Shown one piece after another: positions 41,501 through 51,819 of a stretch of DNA of 64,000 nucleotides. Each line of letters starts with the position of its first letter. Position 1 is the first letter of the stretch. The notes below the pieces were generated by a model. It had not been told where the DNA came from. It did not search any database and was given only the letters and a program-made list of their open reading frames with translations. A program made the position numbers and the translations under genes. Origin of the DNA: Haematococcus lacustris (lineage: Eukaryota; Chlorophyta; Chlorophyceae; Chlamydomonadales; Haematococcaceae); assembly GCA_030144725.1 (NCBI GenBank), contig JASKMD010000016.1, forward strand, positions 1,269,793-1,333,792, read 5' to 3'.

Positions 41501-42636
41501 GGGCACACACACAGAAAGCTTTGTGTACTCATCAAGGAAAGTAGCCACATACAGGCTGCCGTCTCTGGCCCTGGCATGCATGGGGCCACAGACATCCATG
41601 TGGATCAGCCCTAGGGGAGCTGTCACTGGTGCTGCATTGGGGGGTGGTCCAGCAAATGCAACATTCTTGTGCTGCTTGCCCTTGACACAGCCCACACACA
41701 CAGCTGGATCTGAGGCAGCTGCTCGGAATTGTGCGGCTGTGACAGGTACACCTGACACCATGCCTGCTGACTGCATGCGTGCCAGAGCATCATAGGAAGT
41801 ATGACACAGGCGCTGGTGCCACACCTGGGGAGAGTTGGAGGTGGTGCTGTTGGCAGAGGGCGCAGGCACGTTGGTCAGGAGCTCCAGCTTTACTCTGGGG
41901 TCAGGCTGTAGAGCTGACTGCTGGATGCTGCCAAACTGATTGCAGCTGATCTGGCACACATCACCACGGAATAGAAAGCTGCTGCCATCGTCTGTTGCAG
42001 CTGTCACTGAGATGAAGTTCTGCTTGCTGTCAGGTACATACAAAGCATGGTTGAGGAACCAGGAGCCACGCTTGGTGCTGAGGAACACACTGCCTGACCC
42101 AACTGCCCAGACCCTGTGGCCCTCAGCTGCCAGCCTTACAGGCCTGTGCTTGTCTGGCGCAAAGGGAGTGTAGTTGTAGAAGAACTGCAGGTCCTTCAGG
42201 ATGTGCTGTGAGGCTCCTGAGTCAATGCAGAAAGGGCTGTACAGGTCGTTGTTGAAGTGTAGTCTGGGCTGCACCATCTGCATGAGGACATCATCAAGAT
42301 CATCATCATCATCATCAGCAGCAGCAGCAGTGGAGCAGGTGAACAGGCTGGCTCCCCTGGATGGGCTCTGAGCTGCTGCTCTGCCAGGGGTCTGGGCCCT
42401 GCCTCTGCTGGGGCTGGATGTCCTGGCTGGGCTGGAGCTCCTGCCTGGACTGGGTCGTCTGCCTGGGCTGCTGGGTTTGGCAGGGTTGCTGAATAGGGTC
42501 CTCATGCGGTTGCGCTGGTCCCTGTCAAAGGTGAAACATTCAGACATGATGTGGCCAGGCTTAGCACAGTAGTTGCAGGTCAGGTGAGCATGTGAGCTGA
42601 CATCCCTGGTGGACCTGTCAGGCGACTGTGCTCTGG

Positions 42637-42673
<37 letters not shown>

Positions 42674-43432
42674 AGGTAGTCTGAACCTGCCCCTGCCCCC
42701 CTGTCCGCCTGAGCTACCAGCCCCCCTGCTATCAGAAGGGGAGGAGTAGGACCAGAGTGAGGATGAGGAGGTGCTGAGTTGCTGCTGCATCTGCTTGCTG
42801 AGTAGGTCAGCCTCCTTAGTCAGCAGCACACGCTTGATGCGCTCGACTTTTAGGTCGGCGCTGGTCTGATCATAGCGCAGCCTTTCGACTGTGCTTTCAT
42901 ACTCAGGCGGTAGGGCTGCTAGAATGGCGAGTACCACTGTGGACTCAGATGTCTCACAGTTGCAGGCTTCCAGCTCTGTAAGCAGCTGCTGCAAACGCGC
43001 ATAGAAGCGCGCTACTGACTCGCCGGGCTCCATGCGCAGGAGACTGAGTTGCTGCTGAAGCTGCGACTGTCGCGCGACTGACGATTCGGTGAACTGAGAT
43101 TCGAGGGTTTCCCAGGCGTCTTGCGCTGAGTCTGCAGACTTGACAGTGAAGATGTGGAGGTTAGAGACGTGCCGCTGGACAAAGGCTTTGGCTTTGCGGT
43201 CCAGCGCGCTGTCCGCGCGAGATCTGGCTAGCTCAGCAGCATACGCAGTCTGCTCTTGCTGAGTGGCGTTAGCTGCTGGCGCGGTGGGTAGGGGGGTGAC
43301 GCCGTCGGCGACGACGGACCAGAGGCCTGCTTCGATTAGCAGGCCTTCGGTGCGGATGCTCCAAATTGGCCAGTTGTCGTCATCGAGAATGGTGGCCTGA
43401 TTGCCGGAGGCTGAAGCAGGAGAAGTTGCCAT
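38525..43432 (-). CDS. Gag-Pol polyprotein of copia element
   Basis: 1,635 residues in one frame from the ATG at 43432. In order: Gag about 1-230 (WPIWSIRTEGLL, then helical UBN2-type region); a polyGln tract near 253-264; CCHC knuckle CNYCAKPGHIMSEC at about 286; protease DSGASQHIL at about 406; integrase with the H..H/C..C finger (WHQRLCH, CVGCVKGK) and catalytic Asp (MDVCGPM, 614), Asp (RTDNGTEYV, 677) and Glu (NGAAERLNRNIFEKA, 714); a long Pro/Ala/Ser-rich linker about 850-1110 with near-repeats; reverse transcriptase about 1150-1400 with YVDDCLL near 1320; RNase H with DADYAGD and AEAEYMAASSAAKEALW. IN before RT defines Ty1/copia. No stop or frameshift; likely functional. Confidence 0.95.
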
Positions 43433-43506
43433 CGCTGATCGACTGGGCTGTCAACCACACGAACCCTAGCCAGCAACTTACTGGAGTCCTATCGCGCGTC
43501 AGCGCG

Positions 43507-43519
43507 TGGGCCCATAACC
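43507..43519 (-). promoter_or_regulatory. Primer-binding site matching initiator tRNA-Met anticodon arm
   Basis: The plus strand reads TGGGCCCATAACC against the LTR; the minus-sense element RNA therefore carries its complement. This is the anticodon stem-loop of initiator tRNA-Met, as in half-tRNA priming described for Drosophila copia. Confidence 0.65.
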
Positions 43520-43780
43520 TGTTGGAAGAGCACGGGCAGACGCGGACACCAGTTCAGGGTAGTTACATTGATCTGCCACAACTGCTAACGCGCAACCTTG
43601 CGTCAACCTTGCGCAACCTTGCGCCTACCTGTTGGAAGAGCACGGGCAGACGCGGACACCAGTTCAGGGTGCCTACGACTGCCGGGTGTCTGCCCTAAAT
43701 ACGGCAGTCACACTCGCACTCATCGCGGCCGGGCCGCTGGCAGGCACACCCTACAATCCCGGTAGGGTATGCAACTAACA
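43520..43780 (-). repeat. 5' LTR of copia element
   Basis: 261 bp, with the same internal 41-bp duplication. Lacks 22 bp around GCTTGATCTCAACTGCACC present in the 3' LTR. Confidence 0.9.
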
Positions 43781-44317
43781 ACTTTGTAGCGAGTACTTGC
43801 ATGAAGATTACCAACCCCATGTTGGGACACCCTGATTATACCGCTTACAAGGTACACATGCTGATGGCTACAGGTGCACGAGGAGCCAACCGAGCTTGGC
43901 TTACCACTCCGCCACGTGGCCACCACCAACACAGCTTGACCCACCATCTCCCAACCTCGTCCTCACCGCCCACCTCCTACAAATAGCCCCTCCTCCCAAC
44001 AGCCGGTCACCCCTCCCATTGAACCACCACGTAAGGGACATTTGACTTTGCGGCATGCCTGGTGGGAGTTGAGTTGTCATTTTAACGCGGAATGCCTTAT
44101 CTCTGCGCCGCGCTTGCGCCTGCGCGCCCGAGCTGCTGGCACCCACGGTGACCGGCAGTCTGCCAGGCACGCGAACGGTTCCGCTGTGCGCAATGGGCCT
44201 TTCAAGTGCTGCCTAACAACACCCACAACGCGGGATGCAGAGTTCTCCGCTGCGGTACACTGCGGTACACTTTACGCATGGAGCCCAATTTTCTCAACGT
44301 CACCTTACACAGCCAGC

Positions 44318-45228
44318 TCAATCCCACTCTGCTTGCCCATTGAGATGCCCCAGTACCATGTACCGTAGGTCAGCACGCAAGGTGTTGGCTGGCACATACA
44401 ACCCCACTGCCTTGCAATACTCGTTTAACATTTTCACGCTCAGCTTCTTGCCCAAGGTGCACAGCTGCTTCACGCTATCTGGTGCAAATGAGCAGAGAAG
44501 GGTGAGGCACTCATCGTCCCAGTGCTTGAAACCACACACAGGAGTGTGACGAGTGGTGCTTTCACAATGGTGCTAGGTGGAATGGGTGGAAACAGGCTGC
44601 AACCTGAGTGTGAAACTGATGTTGTTCAGCTGGCTTGCCATGTCAGCCCATCATCCAGCAGGGGCACTCACATGATGGGCTGTTGCTCCACGGCAGGTGA
44701 GGTCACAGGGTTGGTGGCAGGCCTAGTGAGGATGGAGAGCCCCGGTAGGTGCAGCAGTGCCGGCAGGGCCGGGTGGTGCTGGCTGGACCCCTGCACCTGT
44801 GATGGGTGCGAGGGTGGTTGGTCTGGGAGATGGTGGGGGCAGGGCGCATGGGCTGGCCCAGGCTGTGCAGGTGCTTGCGTGGGTGTGGAGCTGAGACGGG
44901 GCATGGGCTGGAGCTGACTGGCTGACTCCTGCCCCCGCAGCCGCTGGCACACAGCATGCGCAGCTGCAGCAGCCTCAGCGCAAGTCCTGTGGGCTAATGG
45001 AATCAGTGCGGGCACCAAGTTGTCGCAGGCCTTGATGATTTCAGCCATCTGGGTTGTGACCTGGCCGATGGCTCGTACACTCTGCCCGGAGCGGTAGGAG
45101 GCTGCCTCCCCCTCCACATGAATCTCCACCCAGCCAGCAAGACCAGCTGGTGTCGTCTTCACACACAGCGCACAGCGGGCTGCATGCCCGCCCTTCCCCT
45201 TGTAGGGGTGATACTTGGATGTCGGCAT
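44318..45228 (-). CDS. Two-exon transposon gene: Cys-motif N-terminus and SAP-like C-terminus
   Basis: Exon 1 from the ATG at 45228 codes MPTSKYHPYKGKGGHAARCA with CALC at about 19-22, a helical part (about 50-110) and a Pro-rich tail. A good donor (GTGAGT, minus, at about 44671) follows. Exon 2, ending at the stop near 44318, codes CGFKHWDDECLTLLCSF and then a SAP-like stretch, KLSVKMLNEYCKAVGL + VPANTLRADLRYMVLGHL. The acceptor is uncertain and phases do not join cleanly at my best site (about 44573), so the exact splice is open. I do not recognise the family. In copy 2 exon 1 is shortened and exon 2 deleted. Confidence 0.45.
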
Positions 45229-45230
45229 GC

Positions 45231-45765
45231 TGCAGGCATGTGCACACGCCAGCTTCTAAAACCCCTATTTGCAAATCTCAGCAAGAGTTGAGACCTTGGC
45301 AGGGGGTCCACAGATAGGTTCCCTAGCCAGTGACGCAGGGCTGGGGCATTCGTTTGCGTCCGATGGTCGCCATATTGGCATCAACAGAGTGGGTAGCATG
45401 GAGGAGTGTTTCCCCACCTTTTGGAGCGTAATCCACAAGGGATTGATGCAGCTGCCACTGCTGTGCTCCTACTGTGGTCTCCTCCAAGTTTCAGAGCCCC
45501 TGAGCCAGCGCATGTTGGTCACGATGTTGGACATGGGGTCGGGCTCCTCGCACATCGCGCACTATTCATCGCGTCAATGAGGGACTCACAGATACTGGGT
45601 CAGCGTACATCAAGTCCGCAGGCTCGGTAGGGTCGGATACCCGGCAACATGCCCGACCAGCTCGGCGCGTGCCTCAGCGCGGCCGCATTCCGACGCTTCA
45701 ATTCGCGTGTAAACCCGTGCAGAAATGAGTCCGGGAAAGCCGTTGTCCCTTACCGTGAGGGGGGT
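45231..45765. other. Upstream part of TIR element copy 1, no gene
   Basis: Presumed 5' region of the minus-strand gene. Shares blocks with 46080-46550 in opposite orientation (for example CAGCGTACATCAAGT/TTGATGTACGCTG). Short frames are not supported. Confidence 0.5.
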
Positions 45766-45970
45766 TGGTGGTTCAATGGGAGGGGTGACCAGCCCAGCCT
45801 CCCCCCCACCTCTCCTTCTCCTCGCCTCCTCCCCCCTACCTCTCCTTCACCCATCTCCTTATCCTTCACCTCCCATCACCCCAAGCCAAGCCCGTAGCCC
45901 CGCTCAGCCACTCACCCCACCCCTCTCAGTCCCTAACCATGAAGAAGAAGAGATTAAGCAAGGCGCATAG

Positions 45971-46974
45971 GGCTACCCCTCCCATTGAACCACCAACCCC
46001 CCTCACGGTAAGGGACAACGGCTTTTCCGGACTCATTTCTGCACGGATTTACACGCGGATTGAAGCGTCGGAAAGCGGCTGCGCTCAGCCACACGCTGAG
46101 CTGGTCGGGCATGTTGCCGGGTATGCGACCCTACCGAGCCTGCGCACTTGATGTACGCTGACCCAGTATCTGTGAGTTCCTGATTAACGCGATGGATAGT
46201 GCGCGATGTGCGAGGAGCCCGACCCCATGTCCAACATCGTGACCAACATGCATTGACTCAGGGGCTCTGAAACTAGGCTCTGGGGCTCTGGAACTAGGAG
46301 GAGACCACAGTAGGAGCACAGCAGTGGCAACTGCATCAATCATTTGTTGATTAGGCTCCAAGAGGTGGAATAACCCTCCTCCATGCTGCCCACTCTGCTG
46401 ATGCCCGTTTGACAACCTTAAAACTAAATCAAACTCTCCAGCCTTGCGTCACTGGCTAGGGAACTCACTGTGAACCCCCTGCCAAAGTCTCAACTATTGC
46501 TGAGTATTGCTAATAGGGGTTTTAGAAGCTGGCGTGTGCACATGCCTGCAGCATGCCGACATCCAAAAATCACCTCTGCAAACGGCAGGGGGGCCAGGCT
46601 GCCCGCTGTGCGTGTTGTGTGAGGTCTACGCAAGCTGCCAGCACTGGCTGGGTGGAGATTCATGTGGAGGGGGAGGCTGTGTAAGATGATGTTGAGAAAA
46701 CTGGGCTCCATGCGTAAAGTGTACCGCAGCGGAGAACTCTGCATCCCGCGTTGTGGGTGCTGTGAAGCAGCACTTGAAAGGCCCATTGCGCACAGCGGAA
46801 CCGTTCGCGTGCCTGGCAGACTGCCGGTCACCGTGGGTGCCAGCAGCTCGGGCGCGCAGGCGCAAGCGCAACGCAAAGATAAGGCGTTCCGCGTTAAAAT
46901 GACAGCTCAACTCTCACCAGGCGCGCCACAAAGTCAAATGTCCCTCACGTGGTGGTTCAATGGGAGGGGTAGCC
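45971..46974 (+). mobile_element. TIR element GG(CT)ACCCCTCCC family, copy 2, duplication ATAG
   Basis: It starts GGCTACCCCTCCCATTGAAC and ends GGGAGGGGTAGCC. ATAG precedes it at 45967-45970; after it the duplication is AT (46975-46976) plus AG (49545-49546) because a hAT element has inserted two bases beyond the end. It is an internally deleted, inverted relative of 44005-45790. Confidence 0.75.
46553..46684 (+). pseudogene. Truncated first exon of the TIR-family gene
   Basis: 43 residues, MPTSKNHLCKRQGGQAARCA to WVEIHVEGEAV, then TAA. It aligns to residues 1-44 of the 45228-start gene. The rest of exon 1 and exon 2 are deleted; sequence after 46690 corresponds to the 3' end of copy 1. Confidence 0.6.
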
Positions 46975-47194
46975 ATCAGTGATGCGGCATTACAAAGTTA
47001 CAAAGTTACTTACTTACTTACGCCGTGTAATTACATGTAATTTACATGTAATTACATGTAAATTACATGTAATTACAGGGAATTACAACCAGCTTTTCTC
47101 CTCACTGGCTCGTTTTCTTCAGCCGACATTGTGAGACTTAAGAGGGTTATCTTTAGACAACCTCTAATGACACTCAGAACCTCGATATACGGAC

Positions 47195-47330
47195 ATGCCG
47201 ACCCTCTACAGGGTCCTACCAATACTGACCTTGTGCAGGGTCCTACAGACCCTGTGCATGGTCCTACTGACCCTGTGGAGGGTCCTACCGACCCGGTGCA
47301 GGGTCCTACCGACCCTCTACAACGGGGCAC
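47195..47330 (+). repeat. 21-24-bp tandem repeat (GACCCTGTGCAGGGTCCTAC)
   Basis: Six variants of CGACCCTCTACAGGGTCCTAC, each containing a small palindrome around AGGGTCC/GGACCCT. Confidence 0.85.
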
Positions 47331-47465
47331 AAGTCACCTACACAAGTCAACACTAGTAGTCATCTATCACACAACACCACACCACAACACCAAGTGACCA
47401 CAACACCAAGTCAACACAACACCAAGTCGACACAAATCAACATCACACCACACCACACCACACCA

Positions 47466-47664
47466 CACTAGGCTAGGGCTGGGCTGGGCTGGGCTGGGCT
47501 GGGCTGGGCTGGGCTGGGCTGGGCTGGGCTGGGCTGGGCTGGGCTGGGCTGGGCTGGGCTGGGCTGGGCTGGGCTGGGCTGGGCTGGGCTGGGCTGGGCT
47601 GGGCTGGGCTGGGCTGGGCTGGGCTGGGCTGGGCTGGGCTGGGCTGGGCTGGGCTGGGCTGGGC
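47466..47664 (+). repeat. (GGGCT)n pentanucleotide array, about 200 bp
   Basis: Around 39 nearly perfect GGGCT units directly after the end of the transposase gene. The Pro-Ser-Pro-Ala type frame across it is compositional. Confidence 0.95.
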
Positions 47665-47671
47665 GGGGCTG

Positions 47672-49360
47672 CTACAGCTGAGGGGCATCAAGCACTACCT
47701 GGGCTGCCATATAGCTCTCCCACTCCTCTTGCGCCTCAGCTGATGCGTGGTGCTCCTTGCGAGTCATGACCCGTGTGTTGAAGAACACATAGGACATGAT
47801 CCACATGCGCCCTAGCAACAAGCGAGAGCGCCGGTCGCTCCAGATGAACTTGAAGGCACTGAACAAGCGCTCGGTGGCAGCTGAGGTGGCGGGGATGCTG
47901 ACCACCAGGCCACTGGGTCCACTGTCAGGTCCGGTGCAAACCTGTCCATCGTGAGCCCCATGCCGACAGCGTAGTCAGGCTCCAGCCAAGTGTCTAGGAG
48001 CTCTAGGCGCGCTGCATTGCCAGCAGCATCCTTGCCCTTGCCATCCGCACTTGCCAGCTTAGCAGCCAGCTCCTCTGCAGCCAACACCTCCTCAACGGTG
48101 AGGTTGTGAGGCTTGTGGCGGTACCTGGGGTCTAGCACGGCAGCCAGGTAGAGAGCGACATGGTGCCCGTAGTCCATGCGCTTGCTGAACACTTGCTCGA
48201 GCTCCATCACCTCATCCACAAACTCCACGGGCACGTTCCTGAACATGATCAAAGAGAGGTACATGGGGTGTGGTGTGGTGTGGTGTGGTGTGGTGTGGTG
48301 TGGTGTGGTGTGGTGTGGTGTGGTGTGGTGTGGTGTGGTGTGGTGGGGTGGTGTCTCACCTCGTGGCATCACCAAACCACTTATCCACTATGGCCAGGCC
48401 GTAGTGCACGTCAGCAAGGTTGGCGTGATCCGCTTGAATGGCTGTCAACAGCTGAGCCACGGGGACCATCAGCTCCACCAAGCAGCTGTTCAGTGCCCAC
48501 CATGCAAAGAGTAAGACATGTGCAAAGAGTAAGGCATAAGCGGTAATGTGTATAAGCACCACAACTTCTGCATGCTTGAGGGTGTGTCCGTCACCAGGCC
48601 ACAGATCTTGCCCGTCTGCAATGCACACATACACATGCACACATATACATGCACACATACACAATGTCAAGTCCCTACCCAAGGCCATGGTCCCCTCCCC
48701 TCCCCTACCCTCCTTTCCCTCCCTCCCCTCCTTTCCCTCCCTCCCTTCCCTCCCTCCCTTGCTTCTCACATCTCTATCCTAACCCTTCCTACCACTCTAG
48801 CCCTAGCCCTTGCCCGCCCTAGCCACTTACCAGGTTGTGCTTCTCAAGGATCTCTAGCTCTATTGCACCCTTCTATTGCACCCTGTTGCACCCTCCTAAC
48901 ACATCCTGGTCCACAGGTAATGGTTACCTGCGCGAGCTGTCGACTTGCTGTTCGGGGTGGTCCCAGCGTCTTGCTGCACCTCGGCGACCTCCTTGTTTTC
49001 TTGCTTGTACTCTTCAATGGCTGCCGCGATTTCAGAGAAGGTCTTGGCGATGTTCATTGCCTGCGTGCTGGCTAGGAACTTGCTGCATCGCAAGAGATGT
49101 CTCTTGAGACGGTCCTTGTTACTGCCCGCCAAGTTATCCTGGCAGTGATTGCACATATAGCGCAGAACGAAGTTAACAGCGCCGTCAGTCTCGTCGGGGT
49201 CGCTCGTCGGTGCTGTGACGGCCGTCAGCTGTTCCATCACCCAAGCCGACTTCGTCTTGTGCTGAGTCTTGTGCTTCTTCTTGTGCCTCCGAGTCCACTG
49301 GGCAATAGGGGCGGAGGAAGCGATGTGCCTCTCAGCCCGGAGGCCATACGCCTCCGACAT
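47672..49360 (-). pseudogene. hAT transposase in broken exons
   Basis: The exon from the ATG at 49360 has a BED-type zinc finger, YMCNHCQ...RLKRHLLRC, at about residues 65-90, and ends at a plausible donor (GCGCAG|GTAACC, about 48928). A second exon (about 48616-48357) codes LVELMVPVAQLLTAIQADHA and HYGLAIVDKWFGDATR. A third (about 48240-47672) codes YLAAVLDPRYRH, then DPVAWW, and in another frame SIPATSAATERLFSAF and RLLLGRMWIMSYVFF, the C-terminal hAT dimerisation motif. The frame change between WW and SIPATSA, with about 20 residues missing, suggests it is inactive. The element could still move if a relative supplied transposase. Confidence 0.8.
48264..48350 (+). repeat. (GGTGT)n pentanucleotide array
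   Basis: About 17 GGTGT units within what would be a transposase intron. Confidence 0.95.
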
Positions 49361-49546
49361 GTTGGGACGACAGCCGGCGGCCTGCTGCGCGAGTCTGTAA
49401 TTACGTAATTACACGACTGGATGTAATTACACGATTTCCCTGCGGACAACCATGTAATTACAAAGTTACAAAGTTACAGAATTACGCGTGTAATTACATG
49501 TAATTACGTAAAAATACATGTAATTCTGCATCACTGGTAGCCATAG

Positions 49547-49760
49547 TGCCCATCTCCATGCACTAAACAAGTCGCCAAGGGCTGGCTATCTGCATTGCCC
49601 TAACAACATCAAGGCTGCAGCTTGTACGGCACAAGCGACAAACCGTGATCTGCAGGCTGAGGTGCAGCGGTTGAGGGATGTGGAGCAGTCCCTTATGGGC
49701 ACAGTGGATGGGTGCTTTGAACAGAGGAGAGTCATATTTACGAAATGGCAGACGCAGCAA
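49547..49760 (+). other. Short protein-like stretch, unassigned
   Basis: Plus-strand frame around 49603-49745 codes NNIKAAACTAQATNRDLQAE and VQRLRDVEQSLMGTVDGC, which looks like a coiled-coil exon fragment. There is no start, splice site or partner that I can support. It lies between the hAT element and the minus-strand pseudogene. Confidence 0.25.
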
Positions 49761-51722
49761 AAACCATCTCGCTCTCAGCGGTGCTCAGTGCCTGCCCAAA
49801 AGATCGATATTTGAATTCATGCGATTTCGCCACATGCGAGGCGCGCCGCACTAGCACGCTTCGCCACGCTGTTGTGAGTGGCACCTGCAACACGCAGCAG
49901 CAGTCGGAACATGTTTTGCTTTTGGCATGTGGACGCGACGACGGCAGTCGTGACGACTGGATACCACTATGAGCTTTTGGAGCTGCTGCTGGCGCTAGTG
50001 CATTACCGGCTGCTCTACTACGCTTAAACAAGGTGCTAGGTGCAGTACGTGGTGTTGTCTCACCTTGCTTTGCTGCCCTCGACTTGTTAGCTGCAGGTGC
50101 CTCACGCTTACGTGACGTGCTTGCCGCTGCCAGCTGTTGCTGCTGGTGAGGGGGTGCACCAGCAGGCTCAGCCAGCTCAGGGGTGGTGCCTGCATGTGTC
50201 AGCTGCTGCCGAGGGGGCGCAGCTGCGGCAAGCTTCCCACGGATGTGGGTGCACACATGGCTCTGTAGCTTGGGTACCCTCCAGCTCGTGTGTACCTCCT
50301 GCTTGTGAAATTGGAGGTATGACTGAAGCTGCTTTCCTGTCATCTTCATTGCCTCCTCGACTGTTGTGTGGCCAAAATCACGCCCCCCAAAGGCAAGGCC
50401 GCTGCAAGCCGCTCTTGGCACGCATGGTCACCCACACTAACCACAACCCTCCCGACCTTGTGCGCTGCATCTGTGATCTGGCGCTCTGCCTTTGCTGACC
50501 GCTGTGCTGCAGCTGCGGCATCCTCCTTACGCCGCACTTCAGCACGGAGCTGACCCATACGCTGCTGCAAATCATGAGCATCCACAGTCTTCATGGCCTC
50601 CTTGCATGTGCGCAGGGACATCAACTGCAACAGAGCTGGCAGCTCCATGTACCTGCCACCACCATGCTTCAGCAGCTGCAACAAGGACTCCACTGGGGCA
50701 TTGGAGATGGGGCTGGCGAGGTAGTACTGTTCGAGGTGAAGGCACAATGCGGGGCTGCCAGGGTCGCCGTTCACAGCCATGGCACGAATGCCAGATGCAT
50801 ATTGACGCCAAGTGCCATAAGGGTCCTCTTGCTGCTGTTGCTGCTGCTGCTGCTGCTGCCAATCAGCAGCAGCGGCAGCCGTAGCTCGGCATGATACACC
50901 ACATTAAACGCCACTTCCATGAGCGTAGCTTGGTCTGAGCTGCCGAGAGCAGCAAAGAGGTGGGGCAAGGCCATTTGAGCCTGCACATGATCAACTCCAG
51001 AAGTAAGTCCACATAGCACCACAGTGCTCCTGCAAATAGGTCGCAAGCTGCTGCTTCTGCTGCTCGCGCTGATCTGCTGGCTATGCAGACCTGCCAGAAG
51101 GGGCAATGTGTCCCAGGTCCCCAGACAAGCTAGCACATCCTGCCAACCACTCCCCAACCACTGCCACCACGCTGAGCCTGAGCAGCAGGCTGTTGTCCCG
51201 GAGCAGTTGGCTAAGGGTGACAACCCATGGTGGAGACCGACCCTTCTGCCGCTCAAGCAGCTGTGACACTGCATCTCTCGCATGCGCCCAGACGCGCAGC
51301 ATGGACACCGTTGAGCTGATGTAGCTGGCCCAGCGGGTGTCACACGGCACTTGGGGCTTTGTGCCCCATGCTACCATGCCGAGCGGCACCCAATACTACG
51401 CCAGCAAGCTGGCAATGGATTCAATGGCTGGGCAGATGTCACCACCCAATGCAGCTAGCCCAGTCAGCAGTGTGTTGTGTATGCCGTGGCTATAGCAGGG
51501 CTGCGCCCAAATGCAGCCAGCCTGCCCCTTGCTCTGCAGGAGCTTGCTCATGCGGGTGACAACACCACCATATTCACCCATGTTCACAGCTGCACTGTCT
51601 GTTGTGATGCTGGCGATGCAGGCACTGTCGAGGCCGTGGAGGAGCAGCTCCTGCATTATGACCTGGACATGAGCTTCTGCCGTGCCAATAGGCAGGGGGA
51701 TGATAGCCAACACATCACACAA
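49738..51722 (-). pseudogene. Decayed hAT-like transposase gene with SAP-like C-terminus
   Basis: Read on the minus strand: TTDSAAVNMGEYGGVVTRM and WAQPCYSHGIHN (51600-51480) resemble the central D...A.N / C.SHxxHN core of hAT-type transposases. After an in-frame TAG (about 51393) come VPCDTRWASYISSTVSMLR, then, in other frames, PHLFAALGSSDQATLMEVAF (about 50950) and a helical segment at 50780-50346. A last frame from 50421 codes MTGKQLQSYLQFHKQEVHTS + WRVPKLQSHVCTHIRGKL, a SAP-like motif, and a basic tail. Frame changes could be introns or indels; the nonsense codon says pseudogene. The N-terminal part is missing where the retrotransposon begins. Confidence 0.5.
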
Positions 51723-51819
51723 TTCTGGTTTGAAAACTCAACGCAAAATTCCACCGCACCGAAGCGAGCTCTAGACTATCCAACGGCAGAGTCTTACAGA
51801 GCACGTCAGGAGCTGCCGA

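Larger units (their letters stand above)
37966..43780 (-). mobile_element. Intact Ty1/copia element, 5.8 kb
   Basis: LTRs at 37966-38248 (283 bp, 3' LTR) and 43520-43780 (261 bp, 5' LTR) start TGTTGGAAGAGC and end GCAACTAACA. They match by eye except that a 22-bp segment is absent from the 5' LTR. Flanks are ACTTT at 37961-37965 and 43781-43785. One uninterrupted Gag-Pol frame lies between. It sits inside a TCAGG-TIR element; the uninterrupted site is seen at 4736-4745 (GTGCACTCTGTAG). Confidence 0.95.
36480..43835 (+). mobile_element. TCAGG-TIR family element split by copia, duplication TTATACC
   Basis: It starts TCAGGCGACCCCAAC and ends GTTGGGACACCCTGA. TTATACC flanks it at 36473-36479 and 43836-43842. 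Without the copia insertion it is about 1.5 kb (36480-37965 plus 43786-43835) and colinear with the 4847-7080 copy in reverse. It carries a G-rich minisatellite and no transposase. Confidence 0.85.
44005..45790 (-). mobile_element. TIR element GGTCACCCCTCCC family, copy 1, duplication AGCC
   Basis: It starts GGTCACCCCTCCCATTGAAC and ends with the reverse complement. AGCC flanks it at 44001-44004 and 45791-45794, a 4-bp duplication. It carries a minus-strand gene (44318-45228). Copy 2 lies close by in opposite orientation (45971-46974). Confidence 0.75.
46977..49536 (-). mobile_element. hAT transposon, 2.56 kb, duplication GTAGCCAT
   Basis: TIRs are CAGTGATGCGGCATTACA on the left and CAGTGATGCAGAATTACA (reverse complement of the right end). 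An exact 8-bp duplication, GTAGCCAT, is at 46969-46976 and 49537-49544, typical for hAT. Both subterminal regions are rich in GTAATTACATGTAATT motifs. The minus strand encodes a broken transposase; two simple-sequence arrays and a 21-24-bp tandem repeat have grown inside. Confidence 0.9.

Noticed and set aside
47473..47691. Pro-Ser-Pro-Ala repeat protein
   Set aside because: Produced entirely by the GGGCT pentanucleotide array.
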